Shown: positions 1 to 7,357 of the stretch, piece after piece
Layout: each line of letters begins with the position of its first letter
Numbering within the stretch: the stretch's first letter is position 1
Source of the DNA: CALTSX01 sp051647685
Lineage (GTDB): Bacteria > Chlamydiota > Chlamydiia > Chlamydiales > CALTSX01
DNA length: 22,842 bases
Reading direction: 5' to 3'
Assembly: GCA_051647685.1 (NCBI GenBank)
Contig: JBOFEG010000042.1
Coordinates: 1 to 22,842, forward strand
Notes under the pieces: generated by a model
Databases searched by the model: none
Told to the model about the DNA's origin: nothing
Seen by the model: only the letters and a program-made list of their open reading frames with translations
Made by a program: the position numbers and the translations under genes

Positions 1-200
1 TACCTGTTGTACCAAATCCCGTTGCTCCTGTAGCTCCAGTGTTTCCTGTTGTACCTGTTGTACCAAATCCCGTTGCTCCTGTAGCTCCAGTGTTTCCTGT
101 TGTACCTGTTGTACCAAATCCCGTTGCTCCTGTAGCTCCGGTGTTACCAGTCGTACCTGTTGTACCAAAACCGGTTGCTCCCGTTGCTCCTGGCGCGCCT
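1..200 (-). repeat. 51-bp tandem repeat encoding 17-residue collagen-like units
   Basis: Units begin at 1, 52, 103 and 154, a period of 51 bp. The first two are almost identical, the third has a few substitutions and the fourth diverges towards its end. Each unit encodes GFG-TTG-TTG-NTG-ATG-AT, that is five Gly-X-Y triplets plus one two-residue GF interruption. The array continues past the left edge, so the copy number is unknown. Confidence 0.9.
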
Positions 201-457
201 TGTGATGGCCCAGTGGGACCCATAGGTCCCATAGGTCCTGTGGGTCCCATAGGTCCTGTTATAGGGATATTTACTTGAGTTCCTGGAGGACCAGGAGGAC
301 CGGGAGGACCTTGTGGTGGTCTAACAGATTTGCATTTTTTCTTTTCTAATTTCATAGAAAATTTAGGGAAACTAGCATGCGCATCTGCTTGTATGGGAGA
401 TATAATAAATTTAGTAGATATGAGTAGAATAAATATTCTATAAGATATCTTTTGCAT
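1..457 (-). CDS. Secreted collagen-like protein, N-terminal part (3' end outside window)
   Basis: The minus-strand frame opens with ATG at 457-455, preceded by TTAGG about 4 nt upstream, and stays open to the window edge, so only about 152 N-terminal residues are visible. Residues 1 to about 28 form a signal peptide (MQKISYRIFILLI..., ending ADAHA-S). A lysine-rich linker with one Cys follows, then Gly-X-Y triplets: first proline-rich (GPPGPPGPPG), then GPMGPTGPM, then Thr/Ala-rich repeats of GATGATGFGTTGTTGNT. Collagen-like proteins of this type form triple helices on bacterial surfaces, usually without prolyl hydroxylation; Thr in the Y position is common in them. A surface or secreted role is inferred. 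The Val/Pro-rich reading frame on the other strand is only a shadow of the repeats. The C-terminal domain and anchoring mode cannot be seen. Confidence 0.85.
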   Translation of the reverse strand, partial: MQKISYRIFILLISTKFIISPIQADAHASFPKFSMKLEKKKCKSVRPPQGPPGPPGPPGTQVNIPITGPMGPTGPMGPMGPTGPSQGAPGATGATGFGTTGTTGNTGATGATGFGTTGTTGNTGATGATGFGTTGTTGNTGATGATGFGTTG

Positions 458-513
458 ATACCTAATAAACAGACATTCAAGTCCGAATTCCATTTGGTAA
501 AATGGTTTAATAA

Positions 514-534
514 TTAGTACATTTTGTGTACTAA
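514..534. promoter_or_regulatory. Inverted repeat (8-bp perfect stem, 5-nt loop)
   Basis: TTAGTACA at 514-521 and TGTACTAA at 527-534 are perfect complements around TTTTG. The repeat overlaps the end of the small minus-strand ORF remnant and lies about 60 nt upstream of the collagen-like gene start. No T-tract follows on either strand, so it could equally be a weak terminator or an operator. Confidence 0.35.
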
Positions 535-777
535 AATATATTCATTATAAAACATATTTTTGCTTGGCGAAAAGTAAATTCGGAATTTATCCCTATACTA
601 ATATTTCTCTCCGCTATAAGTGCTTTTTCATATTTTTCTAAATCAAATAGAGAAAGCGTATGGGTTATTGCTTTGTAATTCTTGTAAAAACGAAGCTGCT
701 AGACATTGGGGAAAGTTAATATCAATTAGGACAAATAATGCCATTAAAAAGGATAATGATTGCATGTATAAAACCAT
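531..777 (-). pseudogene. Small secreted ORF with a probable one-base frameshift
   Basis: On the minus strand ATG at 777-775 opens a 44-residue frame ending with TGA at 645-643. Its N-terminus looks like a signal peptide (MVLYMQSLSFLMALFVL..., then QCLAASF). At the stop, the frame offset by one base continues with charged, helix-like sequence (LFDLEKYEKALIAERNISIG) to a TAG at 533-531. Joined by one base change near 648-655, the two halves give one secreted polypeptide of about 80 residues. I do not recognise a family and see no clear Shine-Dalgarno site. Alternatives are a genuine 44-residue secreted peptide, or chance open frames in AT-rich DNA. Confidence 0.35.
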
Positions 778-845
778 ATCAAAAGTGTAGACAAGAAAAT
801 ATTTAGTGTAAATTTTTTTTTAAAACAAAAAATAAGAGTTCTTAT

Positions 846-873
846 TTGATCGATATTTTTGTTAGATTATAGA
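846..873 (+). promoter_or_regulatory. Putative sigma-70-type promoter for yycJ
   Basis: TTGATC at 846-851 and TATAGA at 868-873 are separated by 16 bp, and the gene starts at 908, leaving a leader of roughly 30 nt. Matches are 4 of 6 at the -35 box and 5 of 6 at the -10 box. The background is AT-rich, so this is only a candidate. Confidence 0.35.
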
Positions 874-907
874 TGTGAATATTCGCTAAAATGAGCTAAG
901 GAAAGAA

Positions 908-1681
908 ATGGAAGGTATCTGTTCCCTCGCTTCAGGGTCAAAAGGAAATTGTTTTTATATAGGAACGCCGAAAACTAAAATACTGGTTGATGCTGGAATT
1001 GGTATCCACACTTTGCAAAAACGGTTACAAGAAATTCATGTAAATATGGCAGACATCAATGCCATATTGATTAGTCATGAACATATCGATCATATTAGAA
1101 GCGTAGGCGTGTTATCTAAAAAATACAGTATCCCATTATTTACAAATGGCGAAACTGCAAAAGCAATAATAACTCTGTTACCAGGCTCTTTTAGATTTAA
1201 GATATTTTCTACAGAAGAGCATTTTCATTTTCGTGATTTAAAAATACTTCCATTTAGTATCCAACACGATGCGTTGGACCCAGTAGCTTTTATTATTGAA
1301 ACAGGTTCTATTAAAATTGGTATATGCACAGACCTTGGATTCGTTACTTCATTAACAAAAAAGTACCTAGAAAAATGCAACTATTTAGTATTAGAATCTA
1401 ATCACGAAGTAAATTTGGTACATGCCTCTTCGCGTTCTACGATATATAAAAGGCGTGTGTTGAGTCGTATGGGGCATTTATCTAATGATGATTGCGGAAA
1501 ACTATTACAAAATCTTTTGCACAAGGAATTGCGACATGTTGTACTAGCTCATTTATCTGCTGAGTGCAATCGATATGATCTCGCATTAAATAAAATAAAA
1601 ATATATTGTAGTGAAATAGCAAATCCAGAGACTTTGTCTATTGCTTATCAAGATCAAATAGGCAAAAAGCTTTTTTTCTAA
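908..1681 (+). CDS. yycJ: YycJ/WalJ-type metallo-beta-lactamase-fold hydrolase
   Basis: This 257-residue protein opens with the family's typical start, SLASGSKGNCFYI, and carries the metal-binding signature HEHIDH at about residues 57-62. Further family elements are QHDALDPV, the SNHE segment (VLESNHEVNL) and HVVLAHLS near the C-terminus, which supplies late metal ligands. YycJ/WalJ proteins are cytoplasmic two-metal hydrolases; Bacillus WalJ is reported to have 5'-to-3' exonuclease activity linked to repair. AAGGA sits about 6 nt before the ATG. The gene converges on ftsK with only 3 nt between the two stop codons, an adjacency I recall from Chlamydia trachomatis. Family assignment is firm; the physiological role is inferred. 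Confidence 0.9.
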   Translation: MEGICSLASGSKGNCFYIGTPKTKILVDAGIGIHTLQKRLQEIHVNMADINAILISHEHIDHIRSVGVLSKKYSIPLFTNGETAKAIITLLPGSFRFKIFSTEEHFHFRDLKILPFSIQHDALDPVAFIIETGSIKIGICTDLGFVTSLTKKYLEKCNYLVLESNHEVNLVHASSRSTIYKRRVLSRMGHLSNDDCGKLLQNLLHKELRHVVLAHLSAECNRYDLALNKIKIYCSEIANPETLSIAYQDQIGKKLFF

Positions 1682-1684
1682 GTC

Positions 1685-4069
1685 TTACACATCTTCACTT
1701 TGATTTTCAGACAAGTTAAGACTCAAATTTTTCTTTATTAGGATTTTTCTAGGTTTGCTCCCTTCCTGCGGACTAATAATCCCTCTTGTTTCTAATTCAT
1801 CGATTAGGCTGGCAGCTCTAGCATATCCAATCTTTAATTTGCGTTGTAAAAATGTTGTAGAAGCTGTTTGTGTATCTAAGACAATTTCCATTGCTTTTGT
1901 ATATAAGCTATCTTGTGGAGTTTCATCTTTATCGGATAAAAAGCTATCTCGATTGACAGTATCAAATGATTTAATTAAGTAATTTGTCGGCGACTGCCTG
2001 CAAGTATGTGCAATAATCCTATTTATATCTTCATCCCTAATATAGACTCCCTGTGCTCGAATTAATTGGTGGCTTCCAGGAGGAAGAAATAACATATCTC
2101 CATTACCAAGGAGAGATTCAGCTCCATTTTCGTCTAAAATAATTTGGCTATTGACTCGACTAGAAACTTTAAAAGCAATTCTCGTTGGGAAATTGGCTTT
2201 AATGATTCCTGTAATAATTTCTCTAGAGGGACGTTGTGTGGCTAAAATCAAATGCATGCCTACAGCTCGCGCCATCTGTGCAATTCGAGCAATAGGAGTT
2301 TCTAAATCAGAAGACGAAGTCATCATGAGATCTGCAAATTCATCAATAATGCAGACCGTATAAAACATTTTTTTTGGTATGTCATAAGGAAGCGATTCTT
2401 CTAGCTCTCTATCAATTTTGCGATGATTAAAAGAGGCAATATTGCGAAGGCCTAGCTGTTTTAGTATTTCATATCTGTATTGCATTTCTTTAACAATCCA
2501 ATGAAGGGCTGCGTAAGCTTCAGTCGCTTCTGTAATTACAGGCGCAATCATATGGGGGAGTGGGGAATACGGAGTCAGTTCTACTTTTTTAGGGTCAATT
2601 AATATTAATTTAGTATCTTCAGGACTAGAATTCATGATAATAGACATGATCATGGTATTAATACATACAGATTTACCAGATCCTGTAGCTCCTGCAATGA
2701 TGCAATGGGGCATCCGAGTCAAATCACACATTACGTTTTCCCCATGTACTGTCTTCCCAAGCAAAATTGGTATATGAAAATGCTGTTTTCCTTTTTGATA
2801 TTCGGTGAGCATTTCTCGAAATCCGACTTCTTGTGGGTTTAAAGAAGGAACTTCTATACCAACAGCTGCTTTTCCAGGTATTGGTGCAATAATACGTATC
2901 GATCGGGCCTGTAAATTTAAGGCAATATCATTTTCTAAAGCTTTAATTTTTTGTACTTTTACTCCAACAGCTGGATGTACTTCAAAAGAAGTAATGGTAG
3001 GGCCAGAATGAATCGAGCCCACTCTAGCCTCAATGTGAAAACTTGCTAGAGTTTCTTCGAGACGAGTTGCTTGGTTTTGAAGATCTTTGTGTAGATGAGA
3101 AGAATCTATTTTTTTAACTTCACTAATTAAATCTTCAGATGGCAATTGGTATTTTTTATTCGATAGGGGGTTTGGGGAAGTTAATACTTGTGATCTCTTT
3201 ATGGATTTAGATTTTTTTTGATTCACTGGCAGGGGAGTTTTTAATAACTCTCTAGGTTCTTCTTGAGGGACCCTCATAATAGTTTTTGTTATAACAGGAG
3301 CTCTATATCTAGAGGTTATAGGCTTTTCAGTAGAATAAACAGATGTAATTTGTTCGCGAGGAGACTGGTTAAAAGAAGAACTATTTTTGGAATGAATTAT
3401 AGGATTATTTTGCTCTTTTGGAAAGAATATACGGGATAATTTTGGAATCCATTTTAGAAAATCTCTACAACCACAACATATATTTTTCATTAATAGAAGA
3501 ATATATAGATCAGTGAACAAGATAGAAGATACAAACCCTATTAGGGAAAAAGTAATCATCACGCCAATATTACTAAATAGATGTTGTAGATTAAATAGGG
3601 GAAGGTCTTTATATAAGTAATAAAGAGGTACACCACCTAAATTATACCGCACAAAATGGTGTGGAAATGGGAGAAGAGACTTAGATTCTTCTGAATAACA
3701 GTGCGATTGAATAATCTCGTTATTTACAGAATATACTTCAGAAAAGAGATTGCATAAAATTGAAATAGATATAACAAGTATAGAAAAGTAGAGTAGTTTT
3801 GATTTGAGATTTTTAATCGGCCTTTTCAGAAATTTCTGAATTGATATCCAAAAAGAGAAAGCTAAGATCACGTAGCTTGTTATGCCAAATAAGTAATGAA
3901 GAAGCCAAGCAGTTAAATAGCCAGTAATACCGAGCCAATTTTTCTCGGGAAATCGATGTTGAAAAGTCAAGCAACTCAACAAAACAAAAACATTTGCTCC
4001 TAGAAAAAGGACACTTTTCAACGTAAAAAAGGAATGTGTATTGCTAGCAGTCCCTTCTTTTTTATTCAT
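1685..4069 (-). CDS. ftsK: DNA translocase FtsK
   Basis: FtsK is a septum-localised hexameric motor that pumps chromosome ends across the closing division site and activates Xer recombination at dif. The 794 residues show a hydrophobic N-terminal region with about four membrane segments (residues roughly 15-195), a short basic/Pro/Ser-rich linker to about 320, then the motor. The motor contains Walker A GATGSGKSV (around 459) and a Walker B/Asp-Pro region (LILIDPKKVELTPY), followed by DEFADLMM and ATQRPS. The C-terminal 65 residues form the winged-helix gamma domain that reads polar DNA signals (TTFLQRKLKIGYARAASLID). The linker is much shorter than in E. coli, as usual outside gammaproteobacteria. 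The ATG lies behind a weak AAGAT site. Chlamydiae lack FtsZ, so how FtsK is recruited here differs from textbook models. Confidence 0.96.
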   Translation of the reverse strand: MNKKEGTASNTHSFFTLKSVLFLGANVFVLLSCLTFQHRFPEKNWLGITGYLTAWLLHYLFGITSYVILAFSFWISIQKFLKRPIKNLKSKLLYFSILVISISILCNLFSEVYSVNNEIIQSHCYSEESKSLLPFPHHFVRYNLGGVPLYYLYKDLPLFNLQHLFSNIGVMITFSLIGFVSSILFTDLYILLLMKNICCGCRDFLKWIPKLSRIFFPKEQNNPIIHSKNSSSFNQSPREQITSVYSTEKPITSRYRAPVITKTIMRVPQEEPRELLKTPLPVNQKKSKSIKRSQVLTSPNPLSNKKYQLPSEDLISEVKKIDSSHLHKDLQNQATRLEETLASFHIEARVGSIHSGPTITSFEVHPAVGVKVQKIKALENDIALNLQARSIRIIAPIPGKAAVGIEVPSLNPQEVGFREMLTEYQKGKQHFHIPILLGKTVHGENVMCDLTRMPHCIIAGATGSGKSVCINTMIMSIIMNSSPEDTKLILIDPKKVELTPYSPLPHMIAPVITEATEAYAALHWIVKEMQYRYEILKQLGLRNIASFNHRKIDRELEESLPYDIPKKMFYTVCIIDEFADLMMTSSSDLETPIARIAQMARAVGMHLILATQRPSREIITGIIKANFPTRIAFKVSSRVNSQIILDENGAESLLGNGDMLFLPPGSHQLIRAQGVYIRDEDINRIIAHTCRQSPTNYLIKSFDTVNRDSFLSDKDETPQDSLYTKAMEIVLDTQTASTTFLQRKLKIGYARAASLIDELETRGIISPQEGSKPRKILIKKNLSLNLSENQSEDV

Positions 4070-4159
4070 AAATTATCTTGAATTATGAGATTTACCCTGA
4101 ATATTTTTATTGTGCCTGAAGAAAAAATTCTTTTTCAAGTATCTCTATAAATCATGTTT

Positions 4160-5236
4160 TTAAGTATCTGTTAAAAATTCTTGACTTTGAGGATTTTTTC
4201 TTAAGATATTAATATATTCTAAATGGAGGGTTTGTAGGAGTCGTTTATTTAAAATGATTTTTTCTATTGAATCATTAACTTGATTGATGTCTAAAAGAGA
4301 ACTTTTAGAAAAATTTTGACCAAATCGAAATTTTTTGGTTAAAAATTCATTAAAAGTAATGATAGGTTTCCATTCCGATCCTACTCCCCATGTTATAATT
4401 TCCTTGTCTAATCTAATGCGGAGATCTGAATTATTTTCGAAACAATTGCCATATGTCATTAGAGAAATATTTCTCGTACATGCAATAAGAGGTTTGATCG
4501 CTACATCGATAAAATTAGTGATTTTTTTCAAAAAATAGGTTATGCATAAATTTTCGTCAATTTCACCGCTTTCTCTAGTAGTTACTATTTTGCCTAAAAT
4601 TGTATCTTTCTCATGACAAAACACAAAAACATATCCGCTAAGGGAGGTAATTGGTTTTGAAACTCCATGAAGAGGAATGGTAACAGGCTCATCCAATTTA
4701 AAGGATGGGTCTAAAAGAATAAAACCTGTGTCTCGTGAGTTTTTTGGATCATTATAAACTATAACAGCTGCTATATGAGATAATTTATGACAATATTTTG
4801 GTGACCACATGGGTGCTGAGCCGGAAACCAAATTGCTCTTCAGGGAATTAGGTAGTCTTTCTGTTATATATTTTATAAATTCGTAACAACTCCCGCCGTT
4901 TGTTATTTCGATAGTTCTCTGTACATCTGGAGTAAAAGTCTCGAGTGCTTTTAAGGGAGTTATTTCATAAAGAGTTTGGCGATCAAGTTTATTATAATAA
5001 TCAATGAACTGACAAGTTAAATTTAAGCGAGTGTAATGCACCTTAGAAAAAAAATATTTTAATATAGGAGTCACAATTTTTTGTATTTCTTCACTGCTTA
5101 AATGAGTATTGACAAGACTATTTTCAAAATTAGGAATTCCAGAAATTTTTTCGAATTCAATAGAATTTTTTGTTCTCAAGTGTGATGAGAAAAATGGTAG
5201 ACAAATATTAGAAAGCGAAACGCAATGTCGAGGCAT
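4160..5236 (-). CDS. Arylamine N-acetyltransferase-like cysteine enzyme
   Basis: This 358-residue soluble protein has no obvious signal peptide or membrane segment. Residues 114-119 read GGSCYE, which matches the GG-x-C-x-E nucleophile motif of arylamine N-acetyltransferases (NATs). It is followed by a candidate catalytic His154 in SHIAAVIV and Asp176 in FILLDPSF. The order Cys-His-Asp and the 37- and 22-residue spacings resemble the NAT triad. NATs transfer an acyl group from CoA to an amine through the cysteine. The protein is longer than bacterial NATs (about 270-285), with about 45 extra residues at the N-terminus. A transglutaminase or papain-like member of the same broad fold is the main alternative. 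It lies 42 nt downstream of tRNA-His and may be cotranscribed with it. The substrate is unknown; a host-targeted role is possible but not shown. Confidence 0.5.
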   Translation of the reverse strand: MPRHCVSLSNICLPFFSSHLRTKNSIEFEKISGIPNFENSLVNTHLSSEEIQKIVTPILKYFFSKVHYTRLNLTCQFIDYYNKLDRQTLYEITPLKALETFTPDVQRTIEITNGGSCYEFIKYITERLPNSLKSNLVSGSAPMWSPKYCHKLSHIAAVIVYNDPKNSRDTGFILLDPSFKLDEPVTIPLHGVSKPITSLSGYVFVFCHEKDTILGKIVTTRESGEIDENLCITYFLKKITNFIDVAIKPLIACTRNISLMTYGNCFENNSDLRIRLDKEIITWGVGSEWKPIITFNEFLTKKFRFGQNFSKSSLLDINQVNDSIEKIILNKRLLQTLHLEYINILRKNPQSQEFLTDT

Positions 5237-5278
5237 ATAGATTTTTTTTAATCTAGAATAATCTTGATATTGAAAATG

Positions 5279-5352
5279 GGCGAACGACGGGGATTGAACC
5301 CGTGACCTTTGGATCCACAGACCAACGCTCTACCAACTAAGCTACGTTCGCC
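5279..5352 (-). tRNA. tRNA-His (anticodon GTG)
   Basis: The minus strand folds into a full cloverleaf. The acceptor stem GCGAACG pairs with CGTTCGC, and an extra 5' G (position -1) faces a C at 73, the hallmark of bacterial tRNA-His. The D-arm is GCTT-AGTTGGTA-GAGC. The anticodon loop CTGTGGA has GTG at 34-36. The T-arm is ACGGG-TTCAATC-CCCGT. CCA is not encoded, as C73 is followed by CAT. The last anticodon-stem pair (31-39) is a T-T mismatch. Confidence 0.95.
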
Positions 5353-5473
5353 AAAAGTCACCTAAATGTATTAAAAATACATATCATTCTAGCATCAAAG
5401 CCACATGATAACCAAATTGTATATCATAATATAGGATATTTAGTAAAATTGAATGTTGCAAATAAATTTTCTT

Positions 5474-6964
5474 TTACATGCGATGTAAACATAGATTGTT
5501 CATCTGACTGTTATAATCAAATAATTGATACATAAAAATTAGAGTCAAAAACATAAGTAAGAGAGTAGAGGAGATAAATGGGCAATATATTTCTATGTTA
5601 AGGGACTCCGGAGTATACATAACGAGAGTCCAAAGAAAAGAGGCTATAGTTTGTGTAACAAATGTCATTCCTGGAATTAATACGAAAGGTAATGTAATTA
5701 AACAGAAACTGACGAGAATAGGTATAACAAGATTATAGAAAAAACTTAAAATAGGAAAATATGAAAAATAATATAATAAAATTGGTAAAAGCAATACATG
5801 GGAAGAAAATAAGAGAGCGATTTGATTGCGTATCAAATCTATCACCGCTTGATGAAATTTGAGGAAAAGATTGGAATGAGAACGATTTCTTCGAGGAAGT
5901 AACTTTTCCATTTTTCTTTTATAGGAGGGAAAAAATAATAAAATACCGAATGTCGCCGCATAACTGAGTTGAAAACCTATCTGAAATAAAAGTAGTGGGT
6001 TTATCAACAATTGAATGAATAGAGCGCATCCTAAAACATTTAAAGGAATACATTTTCTTCCGAGTAATCTACCTAATAAATAAATATAAATAATTAGGCC
6101 AGCTCGCATAGAAGAGGCTTGAGGGCCTACATACATACCATAACTAGCTATAAGTAATAAGAGGAGAATGGTAGTTATTTGTTGAGAGAAAAAGATATCT
6201 AAAATTCTTTTTGCTAGTAAAGCGAGTACAGAAAAATGAAACCCGGAAATAACTAGCAGGTGGGAGAGACCCAGTCTTGAGAAATGATGCTTAATGATAA
6301 GGTCAGGGGAGTTTCCAGTAGAAAGGGTAGAGATAAGGGAATAAATATGTTTATCAGAGAACTTTTTCTTTAAAAACTTTTGGACAAAATTTTTGTATTG
6401 AAATCGTAACTCAGCTAATGAAAAAGTGTGCGATATTGGCTCCCAACTAATTTCTTTTGTGGGTTTTAAATGATATTGAAAAGGCTTGGAATCGCGGAGC
6501 TCACCGATAATTAAATAATCACAATCTATAATATAAGATTTTTTCTTAGCATATATACTACAGGGAATATGGGAATAACTTTTTAGGGGAGAATAAAATG
6601 ATCTAATTATTCCTTTATAGACATATCCAGATCCAAAGAAAAAATCTTGTTTTTCAATACAATCAATATGTACAACTGCAGATCCATTTAGGGGCAGTTT
6701 AGATTGTTCTGGGAGATCTATTTTCCAGTGGATAAGTCCGATTCCAAATAACATTATCAATATACTGATTAAAACGTATTTATACCGAGCATTCGGGTTA
6801 GACTGTATCCACAACGGGCTCAAAATAATAAATATGAGAATCGCTAAAAATGGATGGTAGTAGAATAAAACGCCTAAACTGTAGTATAAACTTACCAATA
6901 AAATCGGAAATTTTTTCCAAACAAAATTAGTGTCTAACCAGCGATGAAAAAGCAAATGTCTCAT
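5474..6964 (-). CDS. comEC: ComEC/Rec2-type DNA uptake channel, without the C-terminal hydrolase domain
   Basis: ComEC forms the inner-membrane channel that brings single-stranded DNA into the cell during transformation. The 496-residue protein has hydrophobic segments at the N-terminus, a beta-rich soluble stretch (about 75-175), then the multi-spanning competence domain. Diagnostic motifs are HLLVISGFHFSVLALL, ASSMRAGLIIYIYLLG and INPLLLFQIGFQLSYAATFG. It stops after the last membrane segments, so the C-terminal metallo-beta-lactamase domain found in longer ComEC proteins (about 700-800 residues) is absent; short forms are what I recall from Chlamydiae. The start at 6964 has no clear ribosome site and overlaps the first 21 bases of the divergent lipoprotein gene. 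Related domain names for the family are DUF4131 and Competence. Confidence 0.9.
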   Translation of the reverse strand: MRHLLFHRWLDTNFVWKKFPILLVSLYYSLGVLFYYHPFLAILIFIILSPLWIQSNPNARYKYVLISILIMLFGIGLIHWKIDLPEQSKLPLNGSAVVHIDCIEKQDFFFGSGYVYKGIIRSFYSPLKSYSHIPCSIYAKKKSYIIDCDYLIIGELRDSKPFQYHLKPTKEISWEPISHTFSLAELRFQYKNFVQKFLKKKFSDKHIYSLISTLSTGNSPDLIIKHHFSRLGLSHLLVISGFHFSVLALLAKRILDIFFSQQITTILLLLLIASYGMYVGPQASSMRAGLIIYIYLLGRLLGRKCIPLNVLGCALFIQLLINPLLLFQIGFQLSYAATFGILLFFPSYKRKMEKLLPRRNRSHSNLFLKFHQAVIDLIRNQIALLFSSHVLLLPILLYYFSYFPILSFFYNLVIPILVSFCLITLPFVLIPGMTFVTQTIASFLWTLVMYTPESLNIEIYCPFISSTLLLMFLTLIFMYQLFDYNSQMNNLCLHRM

Positions 6965-7357
6965 AACTATTATTGGATGGTATTCTTAATTATTATTGGA
7001 TTTTGTAATTCGTGTGCCACTAGATATCACTCTTTAGGAGTTTTCACAACAGGGTATAATAATATTCGCTTTGCCAAAGATGGTTTCACTGTAACTTTTC
7101 GCGCAAATAAATATACAACACGCGAAGATGTTCGTAAGTTTGCACTCAGACGTGCATCTGAACTGGCTTTGGAAAATGGGTTTATGTATTTTCAAATTAT
7201 ATCTGAGAAAGATATATCTGACAAAGTGCATGTCACGACGTCATCTACAATGAAATCAGTAGTAAGTCCTGGGATCGAACTTGTTATTCAATGTTCCGTA
7301 GATAAAAGAGAGCTGAGCAGCATAAATGCTAAGGAATTTCTGCATTATAATTCTTAA
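6944..7357 (+). CDS. Small lipoprotein of the CC0125/CC1285 type
   Basis: The 137-residue protein starts with a signal sequence (hydrophobic core WMVFLIIIGF) ending at CNSC, making Cys24 the likely lipidated residue, although Cys rather than Leu occupies the -3 position. The mature part resembles the CC0125/CC1285 lipoprotein family: TGY near the start, VTFRAN, YTTREDVRKFALRRASELALENGF and YFQII. The family's function is unknown to me; an envelope location is inferred from the lipobox. The ATG at 6944 lies inside comEC's 5' end on the other strand; Met5 at 6956 would shorten the overlap, and neither has a good ribosome site. Its last 4 bases overlap the end of the convergent ndh gene. Confidence 0.7.
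   Translation: MKKQMSHNYYWMVFLIIIGFCNSCATRYHSLGVFTTGYNNIRFAKDGFTVTFRANKYTTREDVRKFALRRASELALENGFMYFQIISEKDISDKVHVTTSSTMKSVVSPGIELVIQCSVDKRELSSINAKEFLHYNS

Noticed and set aside
1..204. CRISPR-like direct repeats
   Set aside because: The repeats are contiguous 51-bp units without unique spacers and stay in one coding frame with a Gly-X-Y pattern.
39..278. Val/Pro/Ala-rich plus-strand ORF
   Set aside because: It is the antisense shadow of the Gly-Thr-rich collagen repeats encoded on the minus strand, which have a signal peptide and ribosome site.
739..807. 22-codon plus-strand ORF starting MPLKRIMIACIKPYQK, faintly like the N-terminus of YidD
   Set aside because: It is too short, lacks the Cys-rich YidD core, and lies opposite the more convincing minus-strand signal-peptide ORF.
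5368..5384. Small perfect palindrome ATGTATT-AAA-AATACAT upstream of tRNA-His
   Set aside because: It is very AT-rich and short, so it is expected by chance in this base composition; it may overlap the tRNA promoter, but nothing more can be supported.
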